A stretch of DNA of 64,000 nucleotides from Tetraselmis striata (GCA_006384855.1 VCJN01003029.1:124001-188000), one strand, 5' to 3'; positions 1-11,337 are shown, counted from the first letter of the stretch. Numbers and translations: made by a program. The notes: generated from the letters alone by a model not told the origin.

Positions 1-6
1 AGGGTT

Positions 7-28
7 GGGGGGGGGGGGGGGGGGGGGG
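7..28. repeat. poly-G tract
   Basis: Uninterrupted run of 22 G at the window edge. It is the first of about 27 long G or C homopolymers spread through the window. The surrounding 30-500 bases hold no recognisable gene; overlapping ORFs there are short and of mixed frame. Confidence 0.95.
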
Positions 29-510
29 CACGAGAAGGTCTATCGCGCGAGCCTTCTCATTGCTGGACCCGAGATTTATAAGATAATCACGCACTGCATC
101 CAGTGCTACTCGCCGTGTGTGCTGCTTGGAAGGGGAGGGAAAGATGGGGGACTGATCGCACCTGCAGGGGTACGACGGCGTAAGGGTGCGCGGTTGCAGG
201 CCCGGCCGCGCCCAGCCCCGAGGCGGCGAAGCTTCCTGTCAGAGTGGCCACGCCACTCGACTGCGTCACTGCATGCTGCAAGGCCCGCGCCTTAGCTGCC
301 TCAAACCGCATGGCGAGCGTGTTTCCGCTTACTACCAGGTACCGGGAAGAGCGGCACGGGTGGGTGAGGGTGTGGGTGTACGAGTGGGAGAGGTACCGCT
401 GTCGGAGTTGCCTGAATATTCTGGATCTACAGAATCTGTACCTGTACCCTACGGTAGCCGCGACCGATCGCCAGGATAGAGGGCGGGTATTTCTGCAGCC
501 ACGTATACCG

Positions 511-548
511 GTGTGAATTACAAAAAGGGCAGTTCCCCAGAATTAGAA
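511..548 (+). repeat. 38-bp dispersed repeat, copy 1
   Basis: The segment beginning GTGTGAATTACAAAAAGG is repeated with one mismatch at 32810-32847. Both copies are followed by AT-rich sequence. It is probably the edge of a short interspersed element whose full extent I cannot define. Confidence 0.7.
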
Positions 549-559
549 TTAGCCACGTA

Positions 560-1160
560 TACCGGTATGGTGCTAGTATCCTGCTGCCAGCGCTGGAGGC
601 TCCGGAGCTTTACGGTATCCCGCCCTTGAAGGTACCGTACCTGCCATCGTGTCCGGACGAGTATTAATCCCGCAAGGTACAAAAGGGCCGGGCGATGCGA
701 TGTTTATTTGTTAGTACTTGAAAATAGTGCTTGATGACAATACTCAGAAGTCCTTACCCACGGCCCACGGGGCCCCGGGCGGGTCTGGACAGGGGAAGAT
801 GTTTTTAACGGTTACTATGTGTTGAGACAGATTGGCACGAAGAGCACATGGAGCCCATGTGACACAGTGAAGTATTTGGACGATATTCGCTGTACTCATC
901 GTGGTATGAATTATTATCCTATTTGAGTATATTATTCGCATAGAAAAGGACACAATAAATACGGTACTGATAACTGATAATAGGCTCCAAATACTAGTAA
1001 ATACTGCGACCGGTATCAGGACCCGTCGTACGCGTATATCAGTACCGGCACCTGCACCGTCCATATTCCCCTACCTCCTTGGGTTGAGCGGAGGAAAAGG
1101 AGAGCCGCGTCCGAAATATCCTGGAATATGAGAGAATCGATCCCGGTTACAATACGGTTT
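560..1160. other. no gene seen
   Basis: AT-richer sequence with scattered GTAC-rich motifs. The only ORF of note (744-1064, minus) has no recognisable domain and reads like a chance frame. I see no RNA gene or repeat array here. Confidence 0.5.
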
Positions 1161-1169
1161 TATGACGGA

Positions 1170-1265
1170 TTTTTAGGCGTCCATCCGTCCATCCGTCCTC
1201 CGTCCCTCCGTCCTCCGTCCGTCCGTCCTCCGTCCGTCCGTCCTCCGTCCGTCCGTCCTCCGTCA
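1170..1265. repeat. CCGTCC minisatellite
   Basis: Tandem repeat with a 15-bp unit (CCGTCCGTCCGTCCT), about six imperfect copies. It makes a short Gly/Asp/Arg/Thr-repeat ORF on the minus strand, which is a by-product of the repeat. Confidence 0.85.
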
Positions 1266-1699
1266 TACGTGCTTCGTGTATGAACCGTCATACGTTCGGT
1301 CTTCGATCGTTTGATTTCACGGTACTGGTACGTGTGTAGCAAGATTCTATATGGATGCGCGTGTATTCTAGCCCAGGCACGTCATATATTCGTCTTAAAA
1401 GGCAAAATAACGCGGTCCCGCAGCGCGTTTTTACTGCTGAATCAGCACGCGAGACTTGCCCTCTATTAAAACAGCGACTATACGGTTGTTGAAGTAGCGA
1501 CTATATGCTGTAAAATGATGCTGTAAAAAGGGGTCGCCGCGGTGCGGGGGCAGTCCGCCGACCCGGGGCCCGGCGTCCGTCGACGGACGGGCGACGGTCG
1601 AACGACGGCGTCCGGCGTCCGGTGCCGGTACAGGCGGCGGGCACGGCGATTCGCGCCGTGCCCACCCCGTAGACCTGACGACCGGCCCGACCTGCGCGG

Positions 1700-2030
1700 C
1701 CTCGTGCGGGATGCGGGCCGCCTGTAGCCCAGTAGGCGGCTTTTACTGTATTGCTGATCTTGTAGTGCTGCTTTTTTTTAGTTTTTTGGGGTAGTACAAC
1801 TTTTAGCGGTGGGTTGGTACTGGCCTTTTTGTAATGCACACCAGTAGTCAGCGGCCCGCTTTTACGCGGCTTGCAGATTTAATCTGTTTTACAAAATTAC
1901 AAAATAATACTTCTCTTAAAAATAAATTACTGACAAATCTAACGCTAAAAGGAGTATTACCCGGAAACAACAGTATTACAAGATCAACACAACAAGCCGG
2001 CTAAAAGCGGCCGCATCCCGCACCAGGCTC
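1700..2030. repeat. inverted pair of a dispersed 3'-tail motif
   Basis: The motif GTGCGGGATGCGGGCCGC at about 1704-1721 recurs inverted at 1995-2024, as CCGGCTAAAAGCGGCCGC followed by ATCCCGCAC. The same tail sits at 26442-26475, directly after the stop of the nuclease-like ORF, and in decayed form near 36000. I infer repeated 3' ends of one retroelement family. The DNA between the arms is AT-rich and non-coding. Confidence 0.55.
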
Positions 2031-2039
2031 AACCCAAGA

Positions 2040-3290
2040 GGTAGGGGCACCTCCAGAAATCCCCGGCGCGAAGCGCCGCTTAGTCTGGATTGTCGGAATG
2101 ATATTATTCCATCTTCGAATAACGAAACGCGCGGAGAGTTCATGCAGACCCTGGCAAGGCCGGGGTATCTGCATTATACATTACGCGTCAAAATAAATGG
2201 CAAACCCTAGTCGGAGTAGGGTTCGTGCTCATGTGCAATCGAAGCTGGATGCGCCACATATAATAGGGGGGTGTTTTGGGTAGGAGTGTTGGCTACAAGC
2301 CCCATATTTTACATTGAATTGATTGGGCCTTGTACATTGAGATGTACGTAGATGTAAAAACCACACACGAATTTCGCGAGTCTTTAGTTTACATAAGCAC
2401 AAACAATCATAAAAATATTCCTAGGCGCCAAAGTGTGGCGGGTCTTTGGCATGGCTCTGTAGCAATCGACTGCCCATCCATGTGCTCAGATGGCACCGCG
2501 GCCGATCCCGCATCGCGTCTTCTTGCCGCTCGTAATGCGCGCGTACATTGACGTTACACAATTGTTACACGTGTCGCGATGCACGTACTCGCGTAGGCGG
2601 TCATTCTTTGTGTAACGAGACAGCGAAAATTTTGGCAACCGATGCATGTGGTAGTGCACGACTACCTCTACACGGTGGGGCAAAGCATGTATCCAACTCT
2701 TACGGCGCGCGCCGCAGGCACCTAAAAAACCCCCTAAGTCCAAATCCGTCATAGATGTCATATATTTCCACCTGAATTCTACGATTTGAGCAATTGTTTT
2801 CGGACATTTCGGGTTAGGTAAACACCGGCAGGTCATCGCGCGTCCCATGTTCGCGGGGTTTTCGAAATGGTTTCGGAATCGCAAAACACTCGCCAACTAC
2901 CCCCAGAGTACCGTTTGCTTACCATTAATTTTGAAGCGTAGTGTATCACAAGGGCTGCACGTATGATTTGACAGCAAAGGATGTACTCGAGAATCCTTAG
3001 CGATGCGCGCTCGCCAGGTAGCTGAATTAATACTGGTGGAGATAGTGATATAAGGATTAAATGTTCTACAAACATGCTTATTTGTGGGGCTTCCTCCTTC
3101 CCCTAACCGCTTTTCCGGTTGCTGCGACCGCCCTGCTGAGTGGTACGGATTAGTCGACACCCGTCGTTTTGGGAGCAGCACGAGTAGGCATAAAAGCAGC
3201 CATTAGCGACTACAACTGAGCCTGCCATCTTCCAGTTTCGCGGCGTTACACGCAGCAATTAACTGTCTCGTAACCTGTTGCGAGCAACGT
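2040..3290. other. no gene seen
   Basis: Only short overlapping ORFs on both strands, without a recognisable domain, splice pattern or codon-use consistency. Treated as non-coding or strongly decayed repeat. Confidence 0.45.
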
Positions 3291-3299
3291 CACCCGAGG

Positions 3300-3680
3300 T
3301 TGTTCAATGTTCAAGTCCACACCCGGCTCACCACCCATGTGAGAAATTCTCATCCGTACGTCCGTGCGTCATCATGTCAAATGGAGAAGAATCCGTCGTC
3401 GAGCCGACGCTCGAATCAAGCAGACATGAAGGCCCAATCGTCTACCTTGTTGCGGGAGCTTGCAACAGCGTTAGCGCAATTGAAGGCTCGTGACCATGTT
3501 GTTGATGGAGACGGAGTACATGGCTCTAAGCAGCGAGTCGCGGGACAGCCGACATGCAGCGGGGGATTCGTAGAGCGCCCTGACTTGCTAGAGCTAGCCC
3601 AGAGCGGCCGTGTCGGAGCAAAATCCGTGAGTGACAAGGACGACTGCCTCGCGATGCTTGAGCTATTGCAGCGAGCATAG
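3300..3680 (+). CDS. unrecognised 126-aa ORF
   Basis: Ser/Arg-rich N-terminus, then a stretch that reads like a short amphipathic helix (TLLRELATALAQLKARD), then an acidic end (SDKDDCLAMLELLQRA). No family recognised. It lies just outside the CACTA-like element that starts at 3769, so it could be the left piece of a gene interrupted by that element, or an old gag-like fragment. Evidence for expression is absent. Confidence 0.25.
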   Translation: MFNVQVHTRLTTHVRNSHPYVRASSCQMEKNPSSSRRSNQADMKAQSSTLLRELATALAQLKARDHVVDGDGVHGSKQRVAGQPTCSGGFVERPDLLELAQSGRVGAKSVSDKDDCLAMLELLQRA

Positions 3681-3768
3681 CTTGGTTACGAGGCCGTTCA
3701 ACCGGGTGCTTGGGCTCTTTCCCCATAGTACCGACATGATGAACGAGTACCTCAAGCAGGATTACCGG

Positions 3769-3844
3769 CACTGTGAGATTCAGATGTGACGTAAATGTGC
3801 CCTACTCACTGTGAGATTCAGATGTGACGTAAATGTGCCCTACT
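3769..3844 (+). repeat. duplicated left terminus of the CACTA-like element
   Basis: Two tandem 38-bp copies, 3769-3806 and 3807-3844. Each holds the terminal CACTG sequence followed by GTAAATGTGCCCTACT. A duplicated terminus may reflect slippage or a nested insertion at the end. Confidence 0.85.
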
Positions 3845-3999
3845 GGTGACGAACGACGACATACGGGGACGATACGGGACGGACGAGGGACGTGGATTTC
3901 ATACCGAGTAGCGACGACTATCGCGCGCGACCTGTAAAGTACTATATGAATTTCTCGTTTCCATAATTTCATCAAATTGATATGCGCACGCAGGCTCGC

Positions 4000-4330
4000 G
4001 TGTCGCCCGCCGACGCGGAGTACCCGGGCTAAGTACAGGCGGCTGCACGTACTCGCTGCACATCGTTGCACATCGCTGACCCCGCGGTGTGCGGCGATGT
4101 GCGGCACGACGGGCGGAGGTGTGGGCGGATGTAAGTGGTACGGTAGGTGGTAGGCGGTAGGTGGTGTTCGTAGGTGCGCGTTTTAATGCAGCCGCCCTAA
4201 CTGCCGATGATTGTGTAACGCCCAGCACGCGCATGAAGTACGGGGTCGCCTGGCGGTCACCGCCGCTCACCGCTGAACCAAGCGCGGACAGCCGCGCACT
4301 CGCATTTGTGCTCCCTGCCGGTGGTGCGCT
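4000..4330 (-). repeat. subterminal region homologous, inverted, to 39010-39250 and 49970-50200
   Basis: Here in inverse orientation are the block around TCACCGCCGCTCACCGCTGA and a cluster of TGCACATCG words. Both also occur at the right ends of the TIR elements ending at 39570 and 50526. The outer termini of the two groups differ, so they look like related but distinct families sharing subterminal DNA. Confidence 0.65.
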
Positions 4331-4389
4331 ACATCCACCCCAACTCTCAACCCCCCCCCCCCCCCCCCCCCGCGCGCGCGGCAGCAGGC

Positions 4390-6170
4390 ATGCCGGGAGA
4401 GGGATGGATGTCGAGTGTGTCGAAGAATGGCGTGTACACATGCAAGCACTGCCACGGCATCGTGACGGGCAGTAGTGAAAGGACGGCGCGAGAGCGGCAC
4501 TTCCGGAAATACCCGAACTGTAGCCACTCGTTGAAGCGTGCGGCTAAGTTGCACCGCAAGGCCGCCTTATCACAAGCAGCAGCAGGGCGGCAGCAGTAGC
4601 AGCAGCAGCGGCAGGGGCGGCAGCAGGAGGAGCTGCAGCCGTCGGAAACGGCCCGCCGGCGCCGGTCTCGGAGGACGATGTGATGGGTGTGGGGGAGGAC
4701 CCCGTTGGCGAAGACGGTGTGGACATCGACGCGCCTGCGTGGCCGCCGGCGGACGTGGAAGCTGCCGATGAGGGCGTGATACGGAAAGGCGATCCCGGTG
4801 ACTTCTACATGAAGGTCATCGCCAAGAAGTTCCGGGGAGTATGGCACTACGGCGTGATAACCGGCGTCGATACCGAGTGGGTGTTGGAGGACTACGGCGG
4901 GGCGACCCAGTGGCGCGCTGCTTTCGAGGACGGTGACATTGTGGACCTTCTGCGTTCAGAGGTGAGTGGGCCCGGCATGCGTGCGGGTGGCACCACTCAA
5001 CTGCGGTTGTATGGAATCACACGCACCCGCCCGGTCGGCGTGGCAGGTTGTGGAGGCTATGGCGGCTGCCCAGGAGCACCCCCATGTGGATGCGGACGGG
5101 GATGCTCGCTTGGTAACCGTCCATGAAGGCGATGACTTGTCCAGTGAATCACGCACCTTGCCCGGCGTGCGTTCAACACAACCCGGCTGGCGGAGGCCAA
5201 GCAGAACACTGGCTGCCATGGCGTGTGCCATGTGCATGTGGTCCTTGGCTATGTCAGCATGGTCAACCTCTTCCCCCTCGCGCCGTTCCACCTGTTTCTT
5301 TTTGGCTTGGGAAGGGACTTCTGGAGGAAATTTGTCACCGTGCAGGGCCACATTGGATTCCGAGCTATGAAGCAGGAAGACCGCCGCCAGGCTTTAGTCC
5401 CGATACCCAGCAACTTTGGACGCGGGTTGCGCCCTTCGATTGCGGTGTCCAAGAAGTCGAAAGGTAACCCCCCCCCCCCCCCCGGGCGTGGGCGTGGGCG
5501 TGGGCATGACGGCATTCCCCTCCATGACTGCAGGGTCAGGCAAGGTGACGGTGCAGTCCGGCTGGGTCATGGAGGACTGCTTGCACCACATGGAAACATT
5601 TTCCATTCTTAACGCCCGTCCGCTGTTCGAGGAGGCCCGGGTGAAGGCGATCATGACCGAGAAGGAGCTTCGCGTCCCCAGGCGGTGCTTGGGCACATGT
5701 ACAAGCGCATGCAAGGAGCTGCGTGGTTCGTCACGCGGTGGGGGTTGCAGAATGTGGTGACGGAGGAGGACGGCCCCGAGCGCAAGGCGCAGGTGGACGC
5801 GCTCACCAGGGAGGGGAGGACTCTAGACCCAGCGCGGCGCCAAGGCGCAGCGGCCGGGGCAGCGCGGCGCCAAGGCGCGGCGGCCGGGGCAGCGCGGCGC
5901 CAAGGCGCGGCGGCCGGGGCAGCGCGGCGCCAAGGCGCGGCGGCCGGGGCAGCGCGGCGCCAAGGCGCGGCGGCCGGGGCAGCGCGGCGCCAAGGCGCAG
6001 CGGCCTGGGGAGCGCGGCGCCAAGGCGCGGCGGCCGGGGCAGCGCGGCGCCAAGGCGCGGCGGCCGGGGCAGCGCGGCGCCAATGCGAGTGGGATGGGCG
6101 GGGCAGCGGTTGCTACCGAGTGAGGCGTAGCATCGATGGCAGAAGCAACGCAGCCTTTCCGGTTGCATAG
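4390..6170 (+). pseudogene. transposon protein: BED-type zinc finger plus Tudor-like domain, broken
   Basis: The protein starts at MPGEGWMSSVSKNG. A C-x2-C ... H-x6-C finger follows (CKHC, then RERHFRKYPNC), which resembles BED fingers of transposases. A one-base shift near 4570-4590, in a CAG run, leads into an Ala-rich acidic linker. Next comes a Tudor-like stretch at 4800-4961, containing FRGVWHYGVITGVDTEWV and then FEDGDIVDLL. That fits the small beta-barrel pattern of Tudor/Agenet readers (inference from pattern). Likely introns are 4962-5046 (phase 0) and 5464-5533; both join frames correctly. A second shift near 5670 precedes the 30-bp repeat that codes the tail. It is probably one of the proteins of the CACTA-like element. 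With its frame breaks this copy is unlikely to be functional. Confidence 0.5.
5829..6084 (+). repeat. 30-bp coding minisatellite
   Basis: About 8.5 near-perfect copies of a 30-bp unit containing GCGGCGCCAAGGCGCGGCGG. It is open in all forward frames; in the BED/Tudor gene frame it codes an ARRQGAAAGA repeat. The reverse strand is also open, producing a long spurious minus ORF. Confidence 0.9.
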
Positions 6171-6243
6171 TGTGACGCCGCCTGGATGTAACCCAGCAGT
6201 ACGCGCAAAGTGCAAGTGCAAGCTGATGATGGCGGGGATCCCG

Positions 6244-6278
<35 letters not shown>

Positions 6279-6630
6279 CGGCTGTGGGATAGGCGCGGCA
6301 GCGGTTGCTACCGAGTGAGGTGTCGCATCGTTTGCAGTAGCAACGCAGCCTTTCCGGTTGCATAGTGTGACGCCGCCTGGATGTAACCCAGCAGTACGCG
6401 CAAAGTGCAAGTGCAAGCTGCTGGTGGCGGGGATCCACGCGAGGTCGCATGACGGTGCGCGAGGGGGGGGGGGGGGAGGGGGGGGCAGCGGCTGTGGGAT
6501 AGGCGGGGCAGCGGTTGCTACCGAGTGAGGCGTCGCATCGTTTGCAGTAGCAACGCAGCCTTTCCGGTTGCATAGTGTGACACCGCCTGGATGTAACCCA
6601 GCAGTACGCGCAAAGTGCAAGTGTTACACG
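6090..6630. repeat. three ~190-bp tandem repeats with internal poly-G
   Basis: Three units each contain GGGGCAGCGGTTGCTACCGA and GTGACGCCGCCTGGATGTAA, separated by poly-G tracts of different length (about 6245-6275 and 6461-6485). Length variation is concentrated in the G-runs. Long minus-strand ORFs through them are repeat artefacts. Confidence 0.85.
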
Positions 6631-6665
6631 TCCGTGTGCCCCACCCAATGACATTGCGCCCGACC

Positions 6666-7012
6666 TCACTGACGGCATGTCTCGCTCTCCTTCATCTCCT
6701 GGGCCGTCCGCCGCCTCACCATGCGCACCCCACCAGCCGCGCGTGCCTTCTCGGAAGCCTCACACACGGCGGCGCGAGTCGCGTCGTGGAACGCGTCCCT
6801 GACATGGCGGAACTCCGCCCTCACCGTGGCCGTGGTCGGGCAGGGGACTGCCCGCTGATGGGTCGCCATGCATGGGTACTTGGGGGTTTTAGGGTCGCAC
6901 AAAGCCGGGGTGCCGTCGCAGCAACACTCCCAGTCCGTCCGTTGGCCGCAGTCCACGCACATGATAGTGCATGTGGCCGCCTCCCGCCACTGCTCGTAGT
7001 GCTCCGGTCAAC
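6666..7012 (-). CDS. Cys-rich exon, function unknown
   Basis: Open on the minus strand. It begins after a TGA at about 7012 and reads EHYEQWREAATCTIMCVDCG, then DWECCC and a Cys/Pro-rich part with TPKYPCMATHQRAVPCP, then a charged helix-like segment. The Cys pairs suggest a zinc-binding exon. No start codon is required if it is an internal exon. It lies inside the CACTA-like element, transcribed against the BED/Tudor gene. I do not recognise the family. Confidence 0.3.
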
Positions 7013-7029
7013 ATGGCGACGAGCAAGTC

Positions 7030-7900
7030 GGCATGTCCCGCAGGTGGCTGCGGGGCGGGTGGCGCGAGCGCAGCCTCGCTCGCCTCAACAACCCCCTCAG
7101 CCCGATCAGTCGCCTCGACCACGGCCTCCTCCGCCTCCTGACGCGGCGCACCATGCGCATCATCGTCGCCTGGCAGGGCGTCCCCCCCCCCGCAACGGCG
7201 CCGTCGGCGGTGGCCGACGCCGTCGTGGCGGGGTGTTGTGAGGAGGTGGCCCTAGACATAGGTGGGGCCGGCACCGCCATGTGTTGCTCCACATGCGGTG
7301 CGGTTCCTGACGCGACAGCTCCGTCGCACCAGTACCGGCGCCTGCACCCCACGCCTGCTGGGCTTACCACCAACCGGCATGTTTCCTTTGGGAGGCGGTT
7401 CATCCGCGTCGGAGGTGAGCGGCGGTGCCTGTGTGGGTGTCGATACTGCCCGGCCATTAGGGCTCCCGCCGCATGCCGCTCCGCCGACCCACGCCGCGGC
7501 GTGTGCTGCGCCCCGCATAGTCGCCTCGAATATATTATACATGACGCGGGGACGGGGGGGGGGGGGGGGGGGGGGATTCGTGCGTTTCGTATGTCGGCGG
7601 AACGGCGTGCGAAGCTGCGGCTGGCGAAGGTGGTGGAAGTAAGCGTGGCGGCGTCGGCGGCGTATTACCGTGCGTGCATGCGTGCGCAGCCCCGCGGCAG
7701 CAAGCCCCGGACTCGGCGTGTGCCGGCGGCAGAGCTGCGAAGCCATGGACACGGTACGGGATGCCAAGTCTGGCTAAGCAACTGCCGAGGCTGGCGGCTT
7801 AACCCCCATGTCCGGCGGTTGAGGGACGGAAAGTGCGTAGAAGTTGATCGGCAAAGCGGGCATATAAGCCTGGCTGTGCTAGGTTCCTATTAAGTAATGG
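7030..7900 (+). other. GC-rich region, no supported gene
   Basis: A 286-aa open frame (7033-7893) crosses a poly-G tract and has Arg/Ala-rich composition without a recognisable domain. Overlapping minus frames are equally long. I do not support a gene here. Confidence 0.35.
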
Positions 7901-8028
7901 CGGTTTGTGCTAAGTAATTCGTAGGGGTGGACCATTGCATGCAGCGCAGGTAGGGGGCGGTATAAATGAGGCCGGGCACATATACTGCTCCACGAAACGA
8001 CACTGTCGCACGTGTAGTTGAATAGGAC

Positions 8029-8172
8029 CCCCCCCCCCCCCCCCCCCCCCACCCCCGTCCGCCGGGTCGGCCCGCCGACCCGCCACGGCATGTAATATCT
8101 GTCATGCATCGCCGGGGTATGTGTGAGTGGATGCCCCGCCGCCACATCCCCCCCCCCCCCCCCCCCCCCCCC
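8029..8172. repeat. two poly-C tracts
   Basis: C-runs at about 8029-8050 and 8149-8172, flanking a short unique piece. They lie just before the 371-bp satellite. Confidence 0.9.
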
Positions 8173-8323
8173 ATTTGCACTTGTGCACTCATTAAGTTTG
8201 GGCTGGTTTCGGAGCAGTACATGTACGTATGTATACATACAATGGAACGTAGGACCTGCGCGGAAAGAGACGGGGCTGGCGGAGTGCGTTGGGGGTGCGT
8301 AGAGTAGCGTGCTGGTGAGATTC

Positions 8324-10535
8324 GGGGTGCATCGGACGCCGGATGCCCATCCACCCAGCGTAAAAGGCGCGTACGTAATATTCACACTATATTAACACAT
8401 AAATGTGTGAAAAGCGGACATTCCGTGCCGGATGGGTGGGAATACGGCGTCCGATGCAGCCAAAACCCCAGCAACACGCTATTCTATGCACCGCCAATGC
8501 ACTCCGCCAGCACCGCCTCAATCTCTGTCGATTTCGAAAACGCCTTCACATTATCCACCGCTAATAATTGCAATTGCCACCGTGTAATGTTGTCACGATG
8601 TGCGCACACAACAACACTTACTACCGGTTCCGACGCGGATGGAGGCGGGGCTGGCGGAGTGCACTCGCGGTGCACAGACTAGCGTGCTGCAAATAATTGG
8701 GGTGCATCGGACGCCGGATGCCCATCCACCCGGCGTAAAAGACGCGTAATATTCACACTATATTAACACACAAATGTGTGAAAACCGGATATTCCGTGCC
8801 GGATTGATGGGAATACGGCGTCCGATGCAGCCAAAACCCCAGCAACACGCTATTCTATACACCGCCAATGCACTCCGCCAGCACCGCCTCATTCTCTGTC
8901 GATTTCGAAAACGCCTTCACGTTATCCACCGCTAATTGCAATTGCCACCGTGTAATGTTGTCACGATGTGCGCACACAACAACACTTACTACCGGTTCCG
9001 ACGCGGATGGAGGGGGGGCTTGCGGAGTGCACTCGCGGTGCACAGACTAGCGTGCTGCAAATGATTGGGGTGCATCGGACGCCGGCTGCCCATCCACCCG
9101 GCGTAAAAGACGCGTAATATTCACACTATATTAACACACAAATGTGTGAAAACCGGATATTCCGTGCCGGATTGATGGGAATACGGCGTCCGATGCAGCC
9201 AAAACCCCAGCAACACGCTATTCTATGCACCGCCAATGCACTCCGCCAGCACCGCCTCATTCTCTGTCGATTTCGAAAACGCCTTCACATTATCCACCGC
9301 TAATTGCAATTGCCACCGTGTAATGTTGTCACGATGTGCGCACACAACAACACTTACTACCGGTTCCGACGCGGATGGAGGCGGGGCTTGCGGAGTAGTG
9401 CATTGGCGGTGCGTAGACTAGCGTGCTGCAAATACTTGGGGTGCATCGGACGCCGGATGCCCATCCACCCGGCGTAAAAGACGCGTAATATTCACACTAT
9501 ATTAACACACAAATGTGTGAAAACCGGATATTCCGTGCCGGATTGATGGGAATACGGCGTCCGATGCAGCCAAAACCCCAGCAACACGCTATTCTATACA
9601 CCGCCAATGCACTCCGCCAGCACCGCCTCATTCTCTGTCGATTTCGAAAACGCCTTCACATTATCCACCGCTAATAATTGCAATTGCCACCGTGTAATGT
9701 TGTCACGATGTGCGCACACAACAACACTTACTACCGGTTCCGACGCGGATGGAGGGGGGGCTTGCGGAGTGCACTCGCGGTGCACAGACTAGCGTGCTGC
9801 AAATAATTGGGGTGCATCGGACGCCGGATGCCCATCCACCCGGCGTAAAAGACGCGTAATATTCACACTATATTAACACACAAATGTGTGAAAACCGGAT
9901 ATTCCGTGCCGGATTGATGGGAATACGGCGTCCGATGCAGCCAAAACCCCAGCAACACGCTATTCTATGCACCGCCAATGCACTCCGCCAGCACCGCCTC
10001 ATTCTCTGTCGATTTCGAAAACGCCTTCACATTATCCACCGCTAATTGCAATTGCCACCGTGTAATGTTGTCACGATGTGCGCACACAACAACACTTACT
10101 ACCGGTTCCGACGCGGATGGAGGCGGGGCTTGCGGAGTAGTGCATTGGCGGTGCGTAGACTAGCGTGCTATAAATACTTGGGGTGCATCGGACGCCGGAT
10201 GCCCATCCACCCGGCGTAAAAGACGCGTAATATTCACACTATATTAACACACAAATGTGTGAAAACCGGATATTCCGTGCCGGATTGATGGGAATACGGC
10301 GTCCGATGCAGCCAAAACCCCAGCAACACGCTATTCTATGCACCGCCAATGCACTCCGCCAGCACCGCCTCATTCTCTGTCGATTTCGAAAACGCCTTCA
10401 CATTATCCACCGCTAATAATTGCAATTGCCACCGTGTAATGTTGTCACGATGTGCGCACACAACAACACTTACTACCGGTTCCGACGCGGATGGAGGCGG
10501 GGCTTGCGGAGTGCATTGGCGGTGCACAGACTAGC
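8324..10535. repeat. 371-bp satellite, about six tandem copies
   Basis: Copies start at the word GGGGTGCATCGGACGCC at 8324, 8699, 9067, 9438, 9809 and 10180. The spacings are 375, 368, then 371 three times, and the last copy is cut at about 10535. Each unit holds two imperfect palindromes. One pairs GTGCATCGGACGCCG with CGGCGTCCGATGC. The longer one has arms of about 45 bp around CACCGCCAATGCACTCCGCC. A small TTCACAC/GTGTGAA hairpin sits inside the first. Copies 3-4 and 5-6 look like a higher-order pair, differing in the AATAATTG/AATTG and GCACTCGCGG/GTGCATTGGCGG variants. Short ORFs of about 61-63 aa on both strands are by-products. Confidence 0.95.
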
Positions 10536-10599
10536 GGGAGACTAGATCCATTGTCGCTTATTTACAAGCACGGGCGGTGCTGCCAGACCTGATCGTCTA

Positions 10600-10730
10600 C
10601 GGCCGATATAATATTCACACTATATTAACATCGGTGCACACCGCCGCACACCGCCGCATACCGCCGCACAACGCTGCGCGCGCACATTCGTCGCGCACAT
10701 ATACGCGCGCCCTACCGCACACATTATCCC
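10600..10730. repeat. satellite fragment and CACACCGCCG repeat
   Basis: AATATTCACACTATATTAAC, from the 371-bp unit, reappears at about 10607. Short CACACCGCCG repeats follow. Confidence 0.6.
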
Positions 10731-10968
10731 GGATTCACTCGCCGTATCCATTACGCCGTGCTACTTCAACAATAAACATTGCGAAATTACACCGACACAA
10801 TGCCGCACCGACTAGCTCTTGACAATACGTGCATATAAATAGTAGTGGCGCGCTGATCCTCGCCTCCGATGTGTCGTTGACTGCTGCGGAAGGCGGTCGT
10901 CGACTGGGTGTTAGTTTCTCCACCTCGGCCGCCCCCCCCCCCCCCCCCCCCCCCCCCTTCACCGCTCA

Positions 10969-11264
10969 CAGCGCCATGGCCGACCTCGCCCCCCCGGGCA
11001 AAAGTGGGCGGCGAGCCTTGTTGTCTCGCGTGTCCGCGCCGCCGGCATCGAGGAGGACGAGAAAGACATGAGGAAACGCGTGACAAGGTGGGCGCGCAAC
11101 AAAACACTCCATCCTCCACATTAGCACGCACCCACTCGTGGCTAACTTGTGCCGCGCGCAGGTTCGTCCGGGAGCGCCGTAAGGCCCACCTCAACGCCAA
11201 GGCTTCCACAGTGCCAGCGGCGCAACTCGTGGTGGCCGAGGAGGCCGCATCCTCAGCCGCTTAA
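10969..11264 (+). CDS. small two-exon basic protein gene, unknown
   Basis: An open frame after the poly-C tract reads KWAASLVVSRVRAAG and then EEDEKDMRKRVTR. An intron at about 11091-11160 starts GTGGGCGCG and ends GCGCGCAG. The frame then continues FVRERRKAHLNAK and ends EEAASSAA with a stop at 11264. The phases agree (two bases plus one). The true start is not visible; it may lie upstream of the C-run. A charged, helix-forming protein near the right end of the CACTA-like element. Function unknown. Confidence 0.35.
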
Positions 11265-11337
11265 AGGCGAAACGATTGTGGCTTGTTGTGGGTGTCTGGG
11301 CACAGGGGGCGTCCCGACGCGAAGGTAAGGAAGCTCA

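Noticed and set aside
5803..6678. Long minus-strand ORFs of 291 and 265 codons
   Set aside because: They are produced by the 30-bp and ~190-bp tandem repeats, whose units are multiples that keep frames open; no domain and only repeat-derived composition.
7033..7893. 286-codon plus-strand ORF
   Set aside because: Arg/Ala/Pro-rich chance frame in GC-rich DNA with a poly-G in the middle and equally long opposite frames.
8407..10534. Series of 60-63 codon ORFs on both strands, each nearly identical
   Set aside because: They are frames of the 371-bp satellite repeated unit by unit, not a gene family.
8324..10535. Possible CRISPR array
   Set aside because: Unit length, near-complete identity of the whole unit and the eukaryotic context exclude it; there are no unique spacers.
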